A stretch of 64,000 bases of DNA from Dasypus novemcinctus (GCF_030445035.2 NC_080677.1:160209169-160273168); one strand, 5' to 3'; positions 1 through 13,529 are shown, counted from the stretch's first letter. The notes: generated by a model not told the origin, from the sequence alone. A program made the numbers and translations.

Positions 1-195
1 AAGATGAACAGACATAGACTGAGCACAAGCAACAAAGGGGGGGGGGTAAATTTTTTTTTTAAGAACGTATTTTCCTGGGATACATAACTCCAAGTGACCC
101 CACCTTCAAAAACATTCTATTCAGATGTTTTTTTAAAAAGATTCAAGGCTCAAATAGATTTCATTAATTTCTGCTCTTTTCTTTTTTTTTTTTCT
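1..195. other. Unassigned AT-rich flank
   Basis: Contains short G and T/A homopolymers. No gene or recognisable repeat family is visible. It precedes the start of the first L1-like sequence. Confidence 0.3.
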
Positions 196-2302
196 ACTTT
201 TAAAAATATTCCCTCTCTTGCCAGGACTGATTGTTGAGGATGCACCTCCCCAGGAAAGGTGAGGGAGAGGAACACAGCCTAAGGCGGATTCAACGTTTAA
301 CCACAAGCTCTTACAGGTCAGGTGGGGACTCACTATTGTTTGCCTTGGGAGCCCGGCAAGGGGCTAAAGATATATGACCCTTCCAATCTCCTCTACTACC
401 TGGGACTGGTTGTGGAGGATGCAGAGGGAGTGGAAATCTTTCCTACCTGGGAAAAGAGATGGGGCTGCCAGAGAAGGCAGACCAAGAAGCGCATGTGAGA
501 AAATTAAAGAGGTTTTTTCTGGCCTTTATAGCCTCCCTCCCTGAGGCCCTAGGAAACAGGTCTGCAACCAACTACTGGGTCCAGAGCCCAGTTTTGAGCA
601 ACTGGCAGGACAATCCTAATAATCTAGGTTAAGCCAAGAATCAGAGCAGCGTTAACACACAGACTTCTGCAACTAAATCCCTACAAAAGAGAAAGAAATT
701 GAGCATCTGGGTAAACTACATCCTAGTCAGATGCCTAGACATCAGCAAAAAATTATGAATGATACTAAGAAAATAGGAGACATGGTCCAAGAAAAGGACT
801 GTATCAAAGCCCCAGAAGAGACACAGGATTTGAGATAATTAATTAGCAAGATATGCACAAATTTCCAAAATCAAATTAATGAGTTGAAAGACAATATGGC
901 TAACGAGATAAATTACATCAAAAAGACAGTGAGTTAGCACGAAGAAGAATTTGAAATGCTGAATAGAGCTCATGGGAATGAAGACACAATAGGTGAGATC
1001 AAAAACATATTAGAGACATACAACAGCAGACTCCAAATGATAGAAGAAAGAATGAGTGATATCAAAGACAACAGCTAAAATTGAAGAAGACAGAAAATTT
1101 TAAAAATTGAGCAGGGACTCAGAGAGCTGAATAACAACATGAAACTCAACAACATACACGTCATGGGAGTTCCAGAAGGAGAAAAGGGAAAAGGGGCAGA
1201 AAGAGTATTGAGCAAGTAATACCGGAAAATTTCCCAACTAACACGAAAGAAATGAACTTACATGTCCAAGAAGCGCACCATACCCCAATCGGAATAAATC
1301 TGAATAGGCCTACTGCAAGACACATGCTACTCAGAATGTCAGATGTCAAAGATAAAGAGAAAATTTCCAGAGCAGCAAAGGAAAAGTAAACCTTCAAATA
1401 CAGGGACACCCAGTAAGACTTATCATGGATTTCTCAGCACAGACCATGGAGGCGAGAAGACAGTGGACTGTTACAATTAGGGTACTGAAAGAGAAGAACT
1501 GCCAGCCAAGATTTTTTTTTATCCAGCAAAACTGTCCTTCAAATATGAAGGTGAATATAAAACATTCACAAACAGAAACTTAAAAGAGTTTGTAAAAAAA
1601 GAATCCACCTTTGCAGGAAATAAGGGAAGCCTTAGCAGCTGAAATATAAAGACAGGAGAGAGAGGCCTGGAGGAGAGTACAGAAGAAAGAAGAGCAGAAA
1701 GGATAATCAAAAGACTAAAAAGACAGAAAAAATATGATAAGGCCTATGAAAACCAAACAATGAAATGGTGGAAGTAAGTAATGCATTTACAGTAATATCA
1801 TTGTGAATGGATTAAACTCCACAATCAAAAGATATAGGTTGACAGAATGGATTAAAAAAAAAAAGAGCTATCCATATTCTTACAAGAAACTCAGCTTAGA
1901 CCCAGGGTATAAACCAGATGAAAGTGAAAGTTTGGAAAAAGATACTCCATGCAAATAGTAACCAAAAAAGAGCAGGGGTAGCTATACTAAATTGGACAAA
2001 ACAGGCTTTAAATGGAAAAAAGTTATGAGCTGCAGAAGGCCATTATAAATAAAAGGGACAATCCACCAGGGAAATAGTCATGAATATCTATGCACCTAAC
2101 CAGGGTGCCCCAAAATACATGAGACAAACTCTGGAAAAACTGAAGGGAGAAATAAACATCGCTACAATAATCGTTGGCGACTTCAACACCCCACTCACAT
2201 CATTTGATAGAACAACTAGACAGAAGATCAACAAGGAAACAACTTGAACAGTATGATAAATGAGTCAGACCTCACAGACATTACAGAACACTACAGCCTT
2301 AA

Positions 2303-2665
2303 TCTGGAGAAAGTGGCCATGGTAGTTGTGAGGGCAGAGGGAAGAAGAGATGAGATGTGGGGGCATTTTTGGTACTTGGAGTGTCCTAAATGATATTGCA
2401 GGGACAGATGCTGGACATAATATATCCTGCCACAACCCACTGAATGTACTGGGGGAGAGTATAAACTACAATGTAAACTCTAATCCATGTGGTGCAGCAG
2501 TGTTCAAAAATGTATTCACCAAATGCAATGAATGTGCAACAATGATGAAAGAGGATGTGGGAGGAATATGGGGGTGGGGTGTGGAGTATGTGTGAACTTG
2601 TTATATTTTTTAATGTAACATTTTTTGTGATCTATGTACCTTAAAGGACAATTTAATAAATAAAA
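2303..2665 (+). mobile_element. Short retroposon inserted in L1 copy A
   Basis: This segment interrupts ORF2 text. The L1 sequence before it ends in AGAACACTACAGCC and resumes with AGAACACTGCATCC, which suggests an L1-type target duplication. The insert ends with an AATAAATAAA-type tail after a TGTAACATTTTTTGTGATCT-like 3' end. A related insert lies at 4615-4897 in the same L1. The family name is not known to me. Confidence 0.6.
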
Positions 2666-3711
2666 GAGAACACTGCATCCAAGTTCAGTGGGTATTATAT
2701 TCTTCTCAAGTGCCCATGGGTCTTTTTCTGGATTAACCATATGTTAGGGACAATGAAGCTCTCAATAAATATAAAAATACTGAAATTATACAAAAGATCT
2801 TCACAGATCATAGTGGAAAGAAACTGGAAATCAATAATACACAGGAAAGAGGAAATTTCACAAATGTGTGGAGGCTAAACAGCACACTGCTAAATAATCA
2901 GTGGGTCAAAGAAGAAATTACAAGTGAAATCAGTAAATATATTGAGACAAATATGAATGAGAAATATAAAATAAAAAATGAGAACACAACTTATCAAAAC
3001 TTATGGGATACAGTGAAGGCAGTCTTAAGAGGGAAACTTACAGCCTAAACGCCTATTTTTAAAAAGAAGAAAAAGGAGACTCAAAGATATAACAGAACAA
3101 CTAGAGAAACTAGAAAAAGAACAGCAAACCAATCCCAAAGCAAACAGAAGGAAAGAAATAATAAAGATTAGAGCAGAAAGAAATGGGATTGAGAACAAAA
3201 AACAATAGAGAAAATCAACAAAATCAAAAGATGGTTCTTTGAGAAGATCAATAAAATTGACAAGCCCCTAGCTAGATTAACAAAGAAAAAAGAGAAGATG
3301 CAAAAAAATACAATCAGAAAGGAAAACAGGAGTTACAACTGGCCACACAGAAATAAAAAAGACCATAAGAAGATACTATGAGAAACTGTATACAAACAAA
3401 CTAGAAACCTAGATGAAATGGATAATTTCCTAGAAATGCACAAACAACCTACACTGACACTACAAGAAATACAAGAACTTACAAGCCAATCGTATATAAA
3501 GAGATTGAATCTGTCATCAAAAATCTCCCAGCAAAGAAATGTCCAGAACCAGATAGCTTCACAGGTGAATTCTACCAGGCATTTCAAAAGGAATTAACAC
3601 CAATCCTGTTTAAACTCTTCCAAAAAAAAAAATTGAAAAGGAGGAAAAATTACTCAACACATTTTTATGAAGCCAGCATCACCCAAATACCAAAGGCAGA
3701 TAATGATACTA

Positions 3712-3749
<38 letters not shown>

Positions 3750-4614
3750 ACAGACCAACCTTCCTAATGAACAGCAAAAATTCTAAACAAAATACTTGCA
3801 AATTGAATTCAACAGCATAACAAAAGTCTTATACTTCATGACCAAGTGGGATTTATTCCTGGTATGCAAGGCTGAGCCAAGAAAATCAATGTAATACACC
3901 ACATTAACAAATTGAAGGGAAAAAAACACATCATCATATCTATCAATGTAGAAAAGGCAATCCAAAATCCAGCATTGTTTTTTGATAACACTTCAAAAGA
4001 TAGGAATAGAAGGGAAATTCCTCAATATGATAAAAGGTGTATATGAAAAACTCACAGCTTCATACTCAATGGGCAAAAGTTGAAAGCTTTCCCTCTAAGA
4101 TCAAGAACAAGACAAGGATGCCCACTGTTACCGCTGTGATTCAATATTGCACTAGAAGTTCTAGCTAGGGCAATTAGACAAGAAAAAAAAAAAGGCATCC
4201 AAATAGGAAGAGAGGAAGTAACTCACTATTTGCGGATGACATAATCCTGTATTTTAAAAATTCTGATGTATCCATGACAAAGCTACTTGACCTAATAAAA
4301 GAGTTCAGCAACGTGGCAGTATACAAGATCAACATGCAAAAATCAGTACACTTGTACACTAGTACTGAACAATCTAAGGAGGAAATCGGGGGGAAATTCC
4401 ACTTAAAATAGTAACAAAAAACTCAAATACCTAGGAATTAATTTAACCACAGAAGTATGGGACCTATATGCAGAAAACTACAAAACAATGCTAAAAGAAA
4501 TAAAAGAAGACCTAAACAAATGGAAATACATTCCGTGTTCATGGATTGGAAGACTAACTATTGTGAAGATGTCAATCCTACCCAAACTGATTTATAAATT
4601 CAATGTAATTAACA

Positions 4615-4897
4615 ATGCGGTGCAGCAGTGCTCCAAAATGTGTTCACCAAGTGTGATGAGCATGCCACAATGATGGAGGAGGTTGTTGGTGTGCGAGGAG
4701 TGGGGTGGGGGTGGGGGTGGGAAGTATACAGGAACCTTATGTTTTTTAATGTAACAATTTTTGTGATGTATATATCTTCAAAATTACAATTTACAAAAAT
4801 AATGGGGGTGGAGGGGTGGGGAGTGGGTTATATGGGAACCTCTTATGTTTTTTAATGTAATGTTCTTTGTGATCTATTAACTTTAATTTTAAAAAGT
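4615..4897 (+). mobile_element. Second copy of the short retroposon in L1 copy A
   Basis: It shares the block GTGCAGCAGTG...TTCACCAA and the 3' segment TATGTTTTTTAATGTAA with the insert at 2303-2665. Its 3' portion is present twice in tandem (about 4685-4800 and 4800-4890), each time with a G-rich stretch, a TATGGGAACCT-like block and a TGTGAT block. It interrupts L1 ORF2 text that resumes near 4908. Confidence 0.55.
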
Positions 4898-6300
4898 GTA
4901 AAAGAATTTCAACAGCCAACTTTACAGAATTAGAAAAGGCAATTACCAAATTCATCTGGAAGGGAAAGTGCACCTGAATAGCCAAAAGAAGAGCTATATG
5001 GGAGGAATTTCACTGCCTGACCTTGAAACATATTACAAAGCTACAGTGGTCAAAACAGCATGGTACTGGCCTAAAGACAGACATATTGGTCAGTGGAATA
5101 GAATTGAGAGTCCTGAAATAAACCCTCATCTCTATGTTCAACTGGTTTTTGACAAACCTAACAAGTCCATGTTAATGGGACAAAATAGTTTCTTCAACAA
5201 ATAGTGCTGGGAGAACTGGATATCTATAACCAAAAGATTGAAAGAGGACCCCTAGCTCACTGCCTATACAAGAATCAACTCAAAATGAATCAAAGCCAGG
5301 ACCATAAAACTAGTAAAAGAAAATGTAGGGAAATATCTTCAAGACCTTGTACTAGGTGGTGGTTTCTTGGACCTTATGCCCAAAGCACACAGAACAAAAG
5401 AAAAAATAGATAAATGAGATCTCAAAATTAAACACTCTTGTACCACACAGGACTTTGTCAAAAGGGAGAAAAGGCAGCCATCTCAATGAGAAAATATGTT
5501 TGGAAGTCACATGTCCGGTAATGGTTTAATATCCATGATATATAAAGAGATGTTACAACTCAATAATAAAAAGACAAATGACTCAATTTAAAAATGGGCA
5601 AAAGACTTGAATAGACACTTGTCCAAAGAGAAATACAAATGGCAAAAAACATATGAACAAAGGTTCAACATCTCTAATGATCAGGGAAATGCAAATCAAA
5701 ACTACAATGACATAATATTTCACACCTATCAGAATGGCCACTAATTAAAAAGACAGAAGTACAAGTGTTGTAGAGGATATGGAGAGAAAGCAACACTTAT
5801 TCACTGTTGGTGGGAATGCAGAATGGTACAGCCACTGTGGAGCAGTTTGGCAGTTCCTAAAGAAGTTGAATTAGACTTGCCATCTGACTCTGCAATACCA
5901 CTACCCAGAAGAACTGAGAACAGTGACATGAGTAGAAATCTGCACATCTATGTTCATAGCAATGTTATTTTTGATAATGGATAAATAAATTCTGTTTTAT
6001 TCACATGATGGAATAATGCAGCTGTAAGAAGAAATGAAGTCGTAAAGCATATGACAACATGGATGAACCTGGAGGTCATTATGTTGAGCAAAGCAAGCCA
6101 GACACAAATGGATAAACACTGTATGATTGCATTTTTGTGAACCAAATATATTGTGTAACATATTGTATGATTCTAAAATAAATTTATATGTATCTACTAC
6201 ATTTAATTTAGAAATGTATGTTTTATTCAATTCTATTGTTTTATTTTATAATTATATTTTCAATTATTAAGTGTACAAAATAAAAGTTTAAAAATTTAAT

Positions 6301-6905
6301 TATGCTGTGCATTTTCTGACTTCTTGAGATGGTTATTTAGATCACTGATTTTTTAAGCCTTTCTAGTTTTCTGTTATCTGCATTTTAAAGCTGGGCCATA
6401 TTTTCATTATCATTCCTTTCAAAATGTTGTCTGATTTTCTTTTTTTCCCCATAACCTGTAAGCTATTTAGAAGTATATTGCTTAATTTCCAAACATTTGG
6501 GGCTATCTAGTTATTTTTTTTAATTCATTTCTGGCATTAATTCCACATGATCATTAAATACACTCTTATTTTTCAGTCATTTGAAATTTGAGACATCGTT
6601 TTGATACATATTCCCTGTCCATTTGATAAGAATATGCATTCTGTCATTATGAGGGACTGTGTTATGCTGATTCCTCAAGTTTACTAATCATGTTTGTCAG
6701 ATTTCTTATATCCTTACTCACTTCTTACTTGGCTCTTGGCAGTTCCTGAGAGGTGATATGAGTGTAGATTTTTATATTTCTCCTTTTATTTCTGTCATTT
6801 TAAAAAATTAGGTGGACATAAGTTTATAATTGTGATGGCTTCATGGTGGGAGATTCTTTCATTATTACCAACCATCCCTCATTATCTCTACCAAATCTTC
6901 TTGCC
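6301..6905 (-). mobile_element. Ancient LINE-1 fragment, antisense
   Basis: T-rich sequence matching an old L1 ORF2 read in reverse, with text of the kind TATTTAGAAGTATATTGCTTAATTTCC and CTGTCATTATGAGGGACTGTG. It is probably continuous with 14350-16640. Young L1 copy B and other repeats were inserted between the two pieces. Confidence 0.6.
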
Positions 6906-6911
6906 TTAATA

Positions 6912-7008
6912 TTTATTTTAGTGGAGTGGATGCATCTCAGTGGACGCAGGCCTGCTTCACAGGTACAAGGTCCTGGGTTCAATCCCTGGTTCCTCCTAAA
7001 GTATATAC
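6912..7008 (+). mobile_element. Short tRNA-derived SINE (DAS-I-like)
   Basis: An A-box-like GCATCTCAGTGG and a B-box GGTTCAATCCC are followed by TGGTTCCTCC. The arrangement matches the element at 40950-41045. It directly abuts the 5' end of L1 copy B. Confidence 0.6.
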
Positions 7009-7439
7009 ATAAAGATGGTGGCAGAATAAGGAGCTTCTGGAGTCAGCTCGTCCTACAGGGCAGTTAGTTATCACCCAAAGCTATCTAAAGAATCTGTTTG
7101 GGGGCTCCAGAAGACCAGAAGATCATCCTGCAGCATCCTTGAAAGAATGGAAGGAGGAGACTGCACATCTGCAGAGAATAGCGTAGAGCGCTCCACGCCA
7201 TGGAGGCTAGTGCCTGTTGTGCCAGCCACCTCAGAGGCTATTCTATGACTGGAGTTGAAGGTCCACTTCCCAAAGACAGGAGGAAGAAGTTGTTGGGCAC
7301 CAACTTCAGCTACTGATTAGTAAACTCAGCTGACTAAAGTATAATCCTAAGAACAGCTAAAGTTTAAACCTTTCCAAGTTGGAAAGAGGATAGTAGCCAC
7401 AATTTTAACTGCCCCCGGCATGAGGGGAAGCAGGGCTGA

Positions 7440-8340
7440 CTGAAAATCACAGTGAAGTTAGGGGCTGGCTTCTTTCCACCTAGATCAGACTGCAGCTCTA
7501 GCCTAGGCTCCAGCTCCACCTAGGCACCAGCCTCTCCAGGTAATTGCGGGTGCTTTTGGCTGGCATAGACTGAATAGTCAGATACCTAGGGCTCCATCCC
7601 CACACCCCAATAGGATAGGAGAGGTGCTGGGTATCCTTGACCTCTCCAAGCAACTGCAGGTGTTTTCATCCCACAGGAACTAGTTTGTTGAGTGCCTTCT
7701 ATTCCACCTGCACCTCTGCCCCGCTCTCATATGGTAGGAGGGGGCTGATGTTTCTCCAGCCTCTCTGGGTAACTGCAAGTGCTTTTGACCCATGCACACT
7801 GAATAGTCAGACACCTACAGCCACATCCCCACCCCCAAGTAGGATAGGATGGACCTGATGCTTCCTCAGCCTCTCCTGGCAATGGCAGGCACTTTCAGCC
7901 TACACAAACTGAACAGTTGCGCATAGGTGATTCTGTTCCCACCCTCTAAAGGGCAGAAGGGATAGCATTGCCTCAGCTTCTCAGGGCAACTGCAGGCATA
8001 TTTGGCCCTCATGAATTAGATTGTTGAGGCCTCCAGAGAGTCCATCCCATCCCCTGGTGTGAGGGGGTGATATTTCAGTCTTCTTGGACAACTGTGGTCA
8101 TTTTAGACCCACATGGCATAGACTGCTGCCCACATGTTCAGCTCCACCCCTGCCCCAGATAGGGGAGGAAGGGGTGTGAAGCTTCATCAGTCTCTGGGCA
8201 ACTACAGACCATCTTTCCCTGCACAACACATGGCTGCAGCTCTGACCCTACCCCTGGCAAAGGAGAAAGGTAAAAGCTTCAATTCCTGGGGCAATGTGGG
8301 CAGCTTCAGCCTTCACAGCATATAGCACCAACTATATCCT
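7440..8340 (+). repeat. Tandem monomers in the 5' region of L1 copy B
   Basis: About eight or nine diverged units of roughly 107 bp. Each has CTCTCC.GG.AACTGCAGGTG, then TTT.GGCC..CA.A, then an ACTG..TAGT-like block, then CCA.CCCCACCCC.AGTAGG. Unit landmarks lie near 7477, 7568, 7675, 7794, 7905, 8010, 8112, 8220 and 8313. By analogy with rodent L1 monomers these probably served as promoter units. Confidence 0.65.
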
Positions 8341-9459
8341 TGGCTCCTACTACACAACCAGCAAGGGAGAAAAGACAAGAAAGCCCTAAACTAAAGAGAG
8401 AAAGTGCACTCAGAATAAATACATCTAGTAAGCCAGATGCCAAAACACCAACAAAAAATTAACAGTCCATTCCAAGAAATAGGAAGATAAGGCCCAGTCA
8501 AAAGAACAAGATAGACCTCCAGATGACATAAAGGAGTTGTGGCAACTAATCATAGATGTTCAAACAAATCTTAATAAAGTCAGTGAGATGACTAAAGAAA
8601 TTAAGTCTATTAAGAAGACACTGGGTGAGTACATAAAAGAATTTGAAAGCATACATAGAAAAATAGCAAATATTATGGGACTGAAAGGCACAATAAATGA
8701 AATTTAAAATATGCTGGAGGCACATAACAGCAGATATGAGGAGGCAGAAGAAAGGATCAGTGAGCTTGAAGACATAGTCTCTGAAGGTAAACATACAAAA
8801 GAACAGATAATGAAAAGAATGGGAAAAAACCTGATCAGGATCTCAGGGAACTAAAGGACAGCAAGAGACATGCAAACATGTCTCTTGAGAAGAGAAGGGC
8901 AAAGGAGAAGAAGGAGTATTTGAAGAAATAATGGTAGAAATTTTCCTAATCCTATTCAAGGATATAGATATCCATGTCCAAAAAGCACATGATACTCCCA
9001 TCTGAATATAAATCCAAACAGACCAACTCTGAGACACATACTAATCAGAATGTCAAATACCAAAGGCAAAGAATTCTGAGGGCAGCAAGAGAAAAGATGC
9101 ATAATTTATAAGGGATACCCAATAAGATTAAGTGCCAATTTCTCATCAGAATCCATGGAGGCAAGAAGGCAGTGGTATGATATATTTAAGATACTGCAGC
9201 AGAAAAACTGCCAACCAAGAATCTTATATCTGGCAAGATGTCTTTCAAAAATGAGGGTGAGTTTAGAGTGTTCACAGAAAAACAGAAACTGGAAGAGTTA
9301 TAACAAAGAGGCCAGCTTTGCAGGAAATATTAAAGGGAGTGTTACAGCCTGAAAAGAAAAAATAGGAGTCTAGAAATGAAGATGATATCAGTAAAAGTAA
9401 CAAAAAGTGTCAAAAGAGTGGTGAAAATAAAATATGACAGATAAAACTGAAAGGTCAAA

Positions 9460-12400
9460 ATGGGTGAAATAAGAACTACCTTTACAGTAATAACATTGAA
9501 TGTTAATGGATTAAACTCTTTAATCAAAGGACTGGCAAAACAGATAAGAAAATATGAGCCATCTACATGCTGTCCACAAAAGACTCACCTTAGACTCAAG
9601 GATACCAACAGATTGAAAGTGAAAAGTTGGAAAAAGATATTCCACACATGCAGTAACCAAAAATAAACTTGGGTAACTATACCTACATCACATGAAATAG
9701 ATATTAAAAGAAAAATTGTTGTTAGAGACAATAAAGGGCATTTTATATTACTAAAATGGGCAATTCACCAGGAGGAAATAGAGATCATAAATGTATATGC
9801 ACCTAACCAGGATGCCCCAAGATACATGAAGCAAACACTGGTAAAACTGAAGGGAGGACTAGATAGCTCTACAAAAATAGTTGGAGAATTTGATACACCA
9901 CTCTCAACATTGGATAGAACATCTGGGCAGAGGATCAACAAAGAAACAGCTTGAATAATATGATAAATGGACCAAAACTAATAGACATATACAGAACTCT
10001 GTACCCCCAAACAGCAGGATATATACTCTTTTTAAGTGCTCATGGGTCTTTCTCCGTAGACCATATGTTGGGTCACAAAGCAGATCTCACTAAATTCAAG
10101 AATGAAATTATACAAGGACTTTCTCTGATCATAATGGATTAAAGTTGGAAATCAACAAGAGGCAGGAAAAGGGAAAATTCACAAATATATGAAGATGAAA
10201 CAACACACAATTAAATAATCAGTGGGTCAAAGAAGAAATTTCCAGAGAAATCAATAAATATCTCTAGACAAATGAAAATTAGAACACAATGTATCAGAAC
10301 CTTTGGGATGCAGGAAAGGCAGAGCTGAGAGGGAAATTTATAGCCCTCAATGCTTACCTTAAAAAAGAAGAAAGAGCTAAAATCAATGACCTAACTACAC
10401 AGCTGGGGGAACTAGAAAAAGAACAGCAAACTAATCCCAAACCAAGTAGAAGGAATGAAATAACAAAGATCAGAGCAGAAATTAACACAACTGAGAACAA
10501 CAACAATAAAAACAATAGAATTAACAAAACTAAAAGTTGGTTCTTCAAGAAGATTAACAAAATTGACAAACCCTTCACTAGACTGACAAAGAAAAAGAGA
10601 AGATGAGAATAAATATAACTAAAAATGAAAATGGGGACATAACTACTGACCCCACAGAAATAAAAGTGATCATAAGAGGATACAACTGTATGCCAACAAA
10701 CTAGACAATGTAGATGAAACAGAAAAAATTCCTGGGAATGTATGAACAACCTACACTGACCCTAGAAGAAATAGAAGGCCTCAACAAACCAATCACAAGT
10801 AAACAGATTGAAACAGTCATTAAACAACTCCCCAAAATGAAAAGCCCAGGACCAGATGGTTTTGCAGTTGAGTTCTACCCAGCATTCAAAGAAGATTTAC
10901 TACCAATCTTACTCAAACTCTTCCAAAAAATTGAACGAGAAAGAATGCTACCAAACTCATTCTATGAAGCCAATATAACTTTACTATCAAAGTCAGATAA
11001 AGATACTATGAAAAAAGAAAGTTACAGACCCATTTCCCTAATGAATATGGATGCAAAAATCCTCTACAAAATACTTGCTAATTGAATCCAACAACACTTT
11101 ACAAGAATTATTCATCATGATCAAGTGGGTTTTATACCAGGCATGCAAGGTTGGTTCAACACAAGAAAATCAATCAGCATTAATAAAGAAGGAAAATCAC
11201 ATGATCCCCTTGATTGATGCAGAAAAGGCATTTGACAAAATACAGCATCCTTTCTTAGTAAAAATACTACAAAAGATAGGAATTGAAGGAAACTTTCTCA
11301 ACATGATAAAGGTCATATGTGATAACCCACAGCTAACATTGTACTCAATGGTGAAAGACTGAAAGCTTTCCTGTTGATATCAGGAAAAAGACAAGAATGA
11401 TCACTGTCACCACTATTGTTCAATATAGTGCTAAAGGTTCTATATAGAGCAATCAGGCAAGAAAAAGAAATAAAAGCATCCAAATTGGAAAGAGAGAAGT
11501 AAAACTTTCTCTATTTGTAGATGATATTATCCTATATCTAGAAAGTCCCCAGAAATCTACAACAAAGGTAACTAGTGCTAATAAATGATTTTGGGAGAGT
11601 GCCAGGATACAAGATCAATACTCAATAATCACTGGTGTTTCTATAAAATCATAATGCACAATCTGAGGAAGAAGCTAGGGAAAAAATTCCACTTACAATA
11701 GCAACTAAAAGAATCAAATATTTTGGAATAAACTTAACCAAGGATGTAAAAAATAATATTCAGAAAAGTATAATACATTGTCCCATGTTAATGGGACAAA
11801 ATAGTTTCTTCAAGAAATGGTGCTGGAGAACAGATATCTATAACCAAAAGATTGAAAAAGGACCCCTATCTCATTCCCTATACAATAATCAACTCAAAAT
11901 GGATCAAAGAACTAAATATAAAAACCAGGACCATGAAATTACTAGAAGAAAATGTAGGGAAACATCTTCAAGACCTTGTAGTAGGTGGTAGATTTCTTGG
12001 ACCTTACACCCAAAGCACAGGCAACAAAATAATAAATGGATAAATGGGACCTCCTCAAAGTTAAACACTTTTCCACCCCTCAGGACTTTGTCAAAAGGGT
12101 GATAAGGCAGCTGACTCAATGGGAGAAAATACTTGGAACTCATTAATCTGATAAGGGTCTAATATCCAGGATATATAAAGTGATGTTACAACTAACAATA
12201 AAAAGACAAACAACTCAATTTAAAAATTGGCAAAAGACTTGAATACACATTTGTCCAAAGAAAAAGTAGAAACGGTAAAAAAAAACAAACACATGAAGAA
12301 ATGCTAAACGTTGCTAATGATTAGGGAAATGCAAATCAAAACTACAATGACATAACATTTCACACCTATCAGAATGGCCACTATTAAAAAGACAAAGAAC

Positions 12401-12900
12401 TACAAGTGTTGGAGAGGATATGGAGAGATAGGAACAAGTTTATTCACTGTTGGTGGGAATGCAGAGTGGTACAGCCACTGTGGAGGACTGTTTGGCAGTT
12501 CCTAAAGAAGTTGAATATAGACTTACCACATGACCCTGTAATACCACTACTGGATATATACCCAAAAGAACTGTGAGTGGTGACCCAAACACATCTGCAC
12601 ACTGATAATCATGGCATCATTATTCACAATTGCCAAAAGTTGGAAACAATCCAGGTGTCCATCAACTGATGAATGGATAAACAAACTGTGGTTTATTCAC
12701 ATGATGGAATATTATGCAGCTGTAAGAAGAAATGAAGTTATAAAGCATATGACAACATGGACGACCCTGGAGGACATTATGTTGAGTGAAGCAAGCCAGA
12801 CACAAAAGGACAAATACTGTATTTGCATTACTATGAACCAAATATATAGTGTAACATATTGTATGAATCAAAGTTTTTATGTATCCAAAACATTTAATTG
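9460..12900 (+). pseudogene. L1 ORF2 relic of copy B (endonuclease/reverse transcriptase)
   Basis: Open blocks show ORF2p hallmarks. An endonuclease start with ITLNVNGLNS lies near 9490-9520. The RT segment at 10714-11085 includes KSPGPDGF and YRPISLMN. The FVDD metal-binding motif is near 11515-11527. A C-terminal segment at 12611-12901 reads through KQSRCPSTDEWINKLWF and EYYAAVRRNEV. The blocks sit in different frames separated by stops, so no full protein can be made. Intact family members are about 1,275 residues. Confidence 0.8.
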
Positions 12901-12972
12901 ACAAATGTATGTTTTTATCCAACTGTGAAAAAACAAAAAACAACCAATGGAATATGATTAGAAAAACAAACA

Positions 12973-13402
12973 AGGGAAACGGACATGGCTCAGCTGATAG
13001 AGTATCTGTCTACTCTATGGAAGGCCCAGGGCTCAATCCCCAGGGCTTCCTGACCCATGTGGTAAGCTGGCCCACACACAGTGCTGCTGCATGCAAGGAG
13101 TGCTGTGCCATGCAGGGGCACCCCCATGTAAGGGTGCTCCACACACAAGGAGTGCACCCCACAAGGAGAGGCGCCCCACGTGAAAAAAGCACAGCCCACC
13201 CAGGAGTGGTATCACACACATGGAGAACTGATGCAGCAAGATGACACAACAAAAGAGAGACTCAGTTTCCCAGTGCTGCCGGATAATGCAAGTAGATGCA
13301 GAAGAACACACAGTGAATGGACACAGAGAGCAGACAACAGGGAGGAAGGAGAGAGAAATAAATAAAATAAATCTTTAAAACAAACAACAACAACAACAAC
13401 AA
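12973..13402 (+). mobile_element. DAS-type SINE, plus strand
   Basis: tRNA-like head (GGCTCAGCTGATAGAGTAT, then B-box GGCTCAATCCCCAGG), long tRNA-unrelated body, and tail AAATAAATAAAATAAATC followed by a CAA microsatellite. This family is characteristic of armadillo genomes. It lies at the 3' tail of L1 copy B. Confidence 0.85.
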
Positions 13403-13414
13403 AAACCCTTATTC

Positions 13415-13521
13415 TTTATGGTCTGGTAACTGTAAGCTTCTACCCCACATAAATACCCTTCATAAAAACCAGCAGGTTTCTGGTATTTTGCATTAGCACC
13501 CCTTTGGCTGACTAATACAAC
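13415..13521 (+). mobile_element. 3' end fragment of an ERVL-like LTR
   Basis: Matches the end of the LTR at 22075-22649 read on its minus strand: AGCTTCTACCCCACATAAAT, then TTTCTGGTATTTTGCAT, CACCCCTTTGGCTGACTAAT, ending ACA. Only the last 100 or so bases are present. Confidence 0.6.
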
Positions 13522-13529
13522 TGTAAACA

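Larger units (their letters stand above)
196..6300 (+). mobile_element. LINE-1 copy A, decayed, plus strand
   Basis: L1-like 5' region (about 200-640), ORF1-like text (about 700-1700) and ORF2-like text (about 1790-5400) are followed by the L1 3' end to about 6290. Landmarks are an endonuclease region near 1800-2700, a decayed SPGPDG-type RT motif near 3540-3565 and a FADD-type catalytic motif near 4229-4241. The reading frames carry many stops and shifts, and a run of more than 30 A lies near 3713-3747, so this copy is dead. Its 5' region resembles that of copy C (16981-24185, opposite strand) and differs from the monomeric 5' region of copy B. Two foreign inserts interrupt it, near 2303-2665 and 4615-4897. 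Confidence 0.85.
7009..12968 (+). mobile_element. LINE-1 copy B, near full length, decayed
   Basis: About 6 kb with L1 order: 5' start AAAGATGGTGGCAGAATAAG, tandem 5' monomers (7440-8340), ORF1-like region (about 8400-9350), ORF2 endonuclease start (about 9460), RT segment with SPGPDG (about 10842-10860), FVDD catalytic motif (about 11515-11527), and a 3' end near 12965. ORF2 survives as open blocks at 9460-9666, 10289-10606, 10714-11085 and 11051-11362, broken by stops and frame changes. Some ORF2 text is missing near 11770-11785. ORF2 of the family encodes the endonuclease and reverse transcriptase; ORF1 encodes an RNA chaperone. This copy cannot make either intact protein. Confidence 0.88.
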
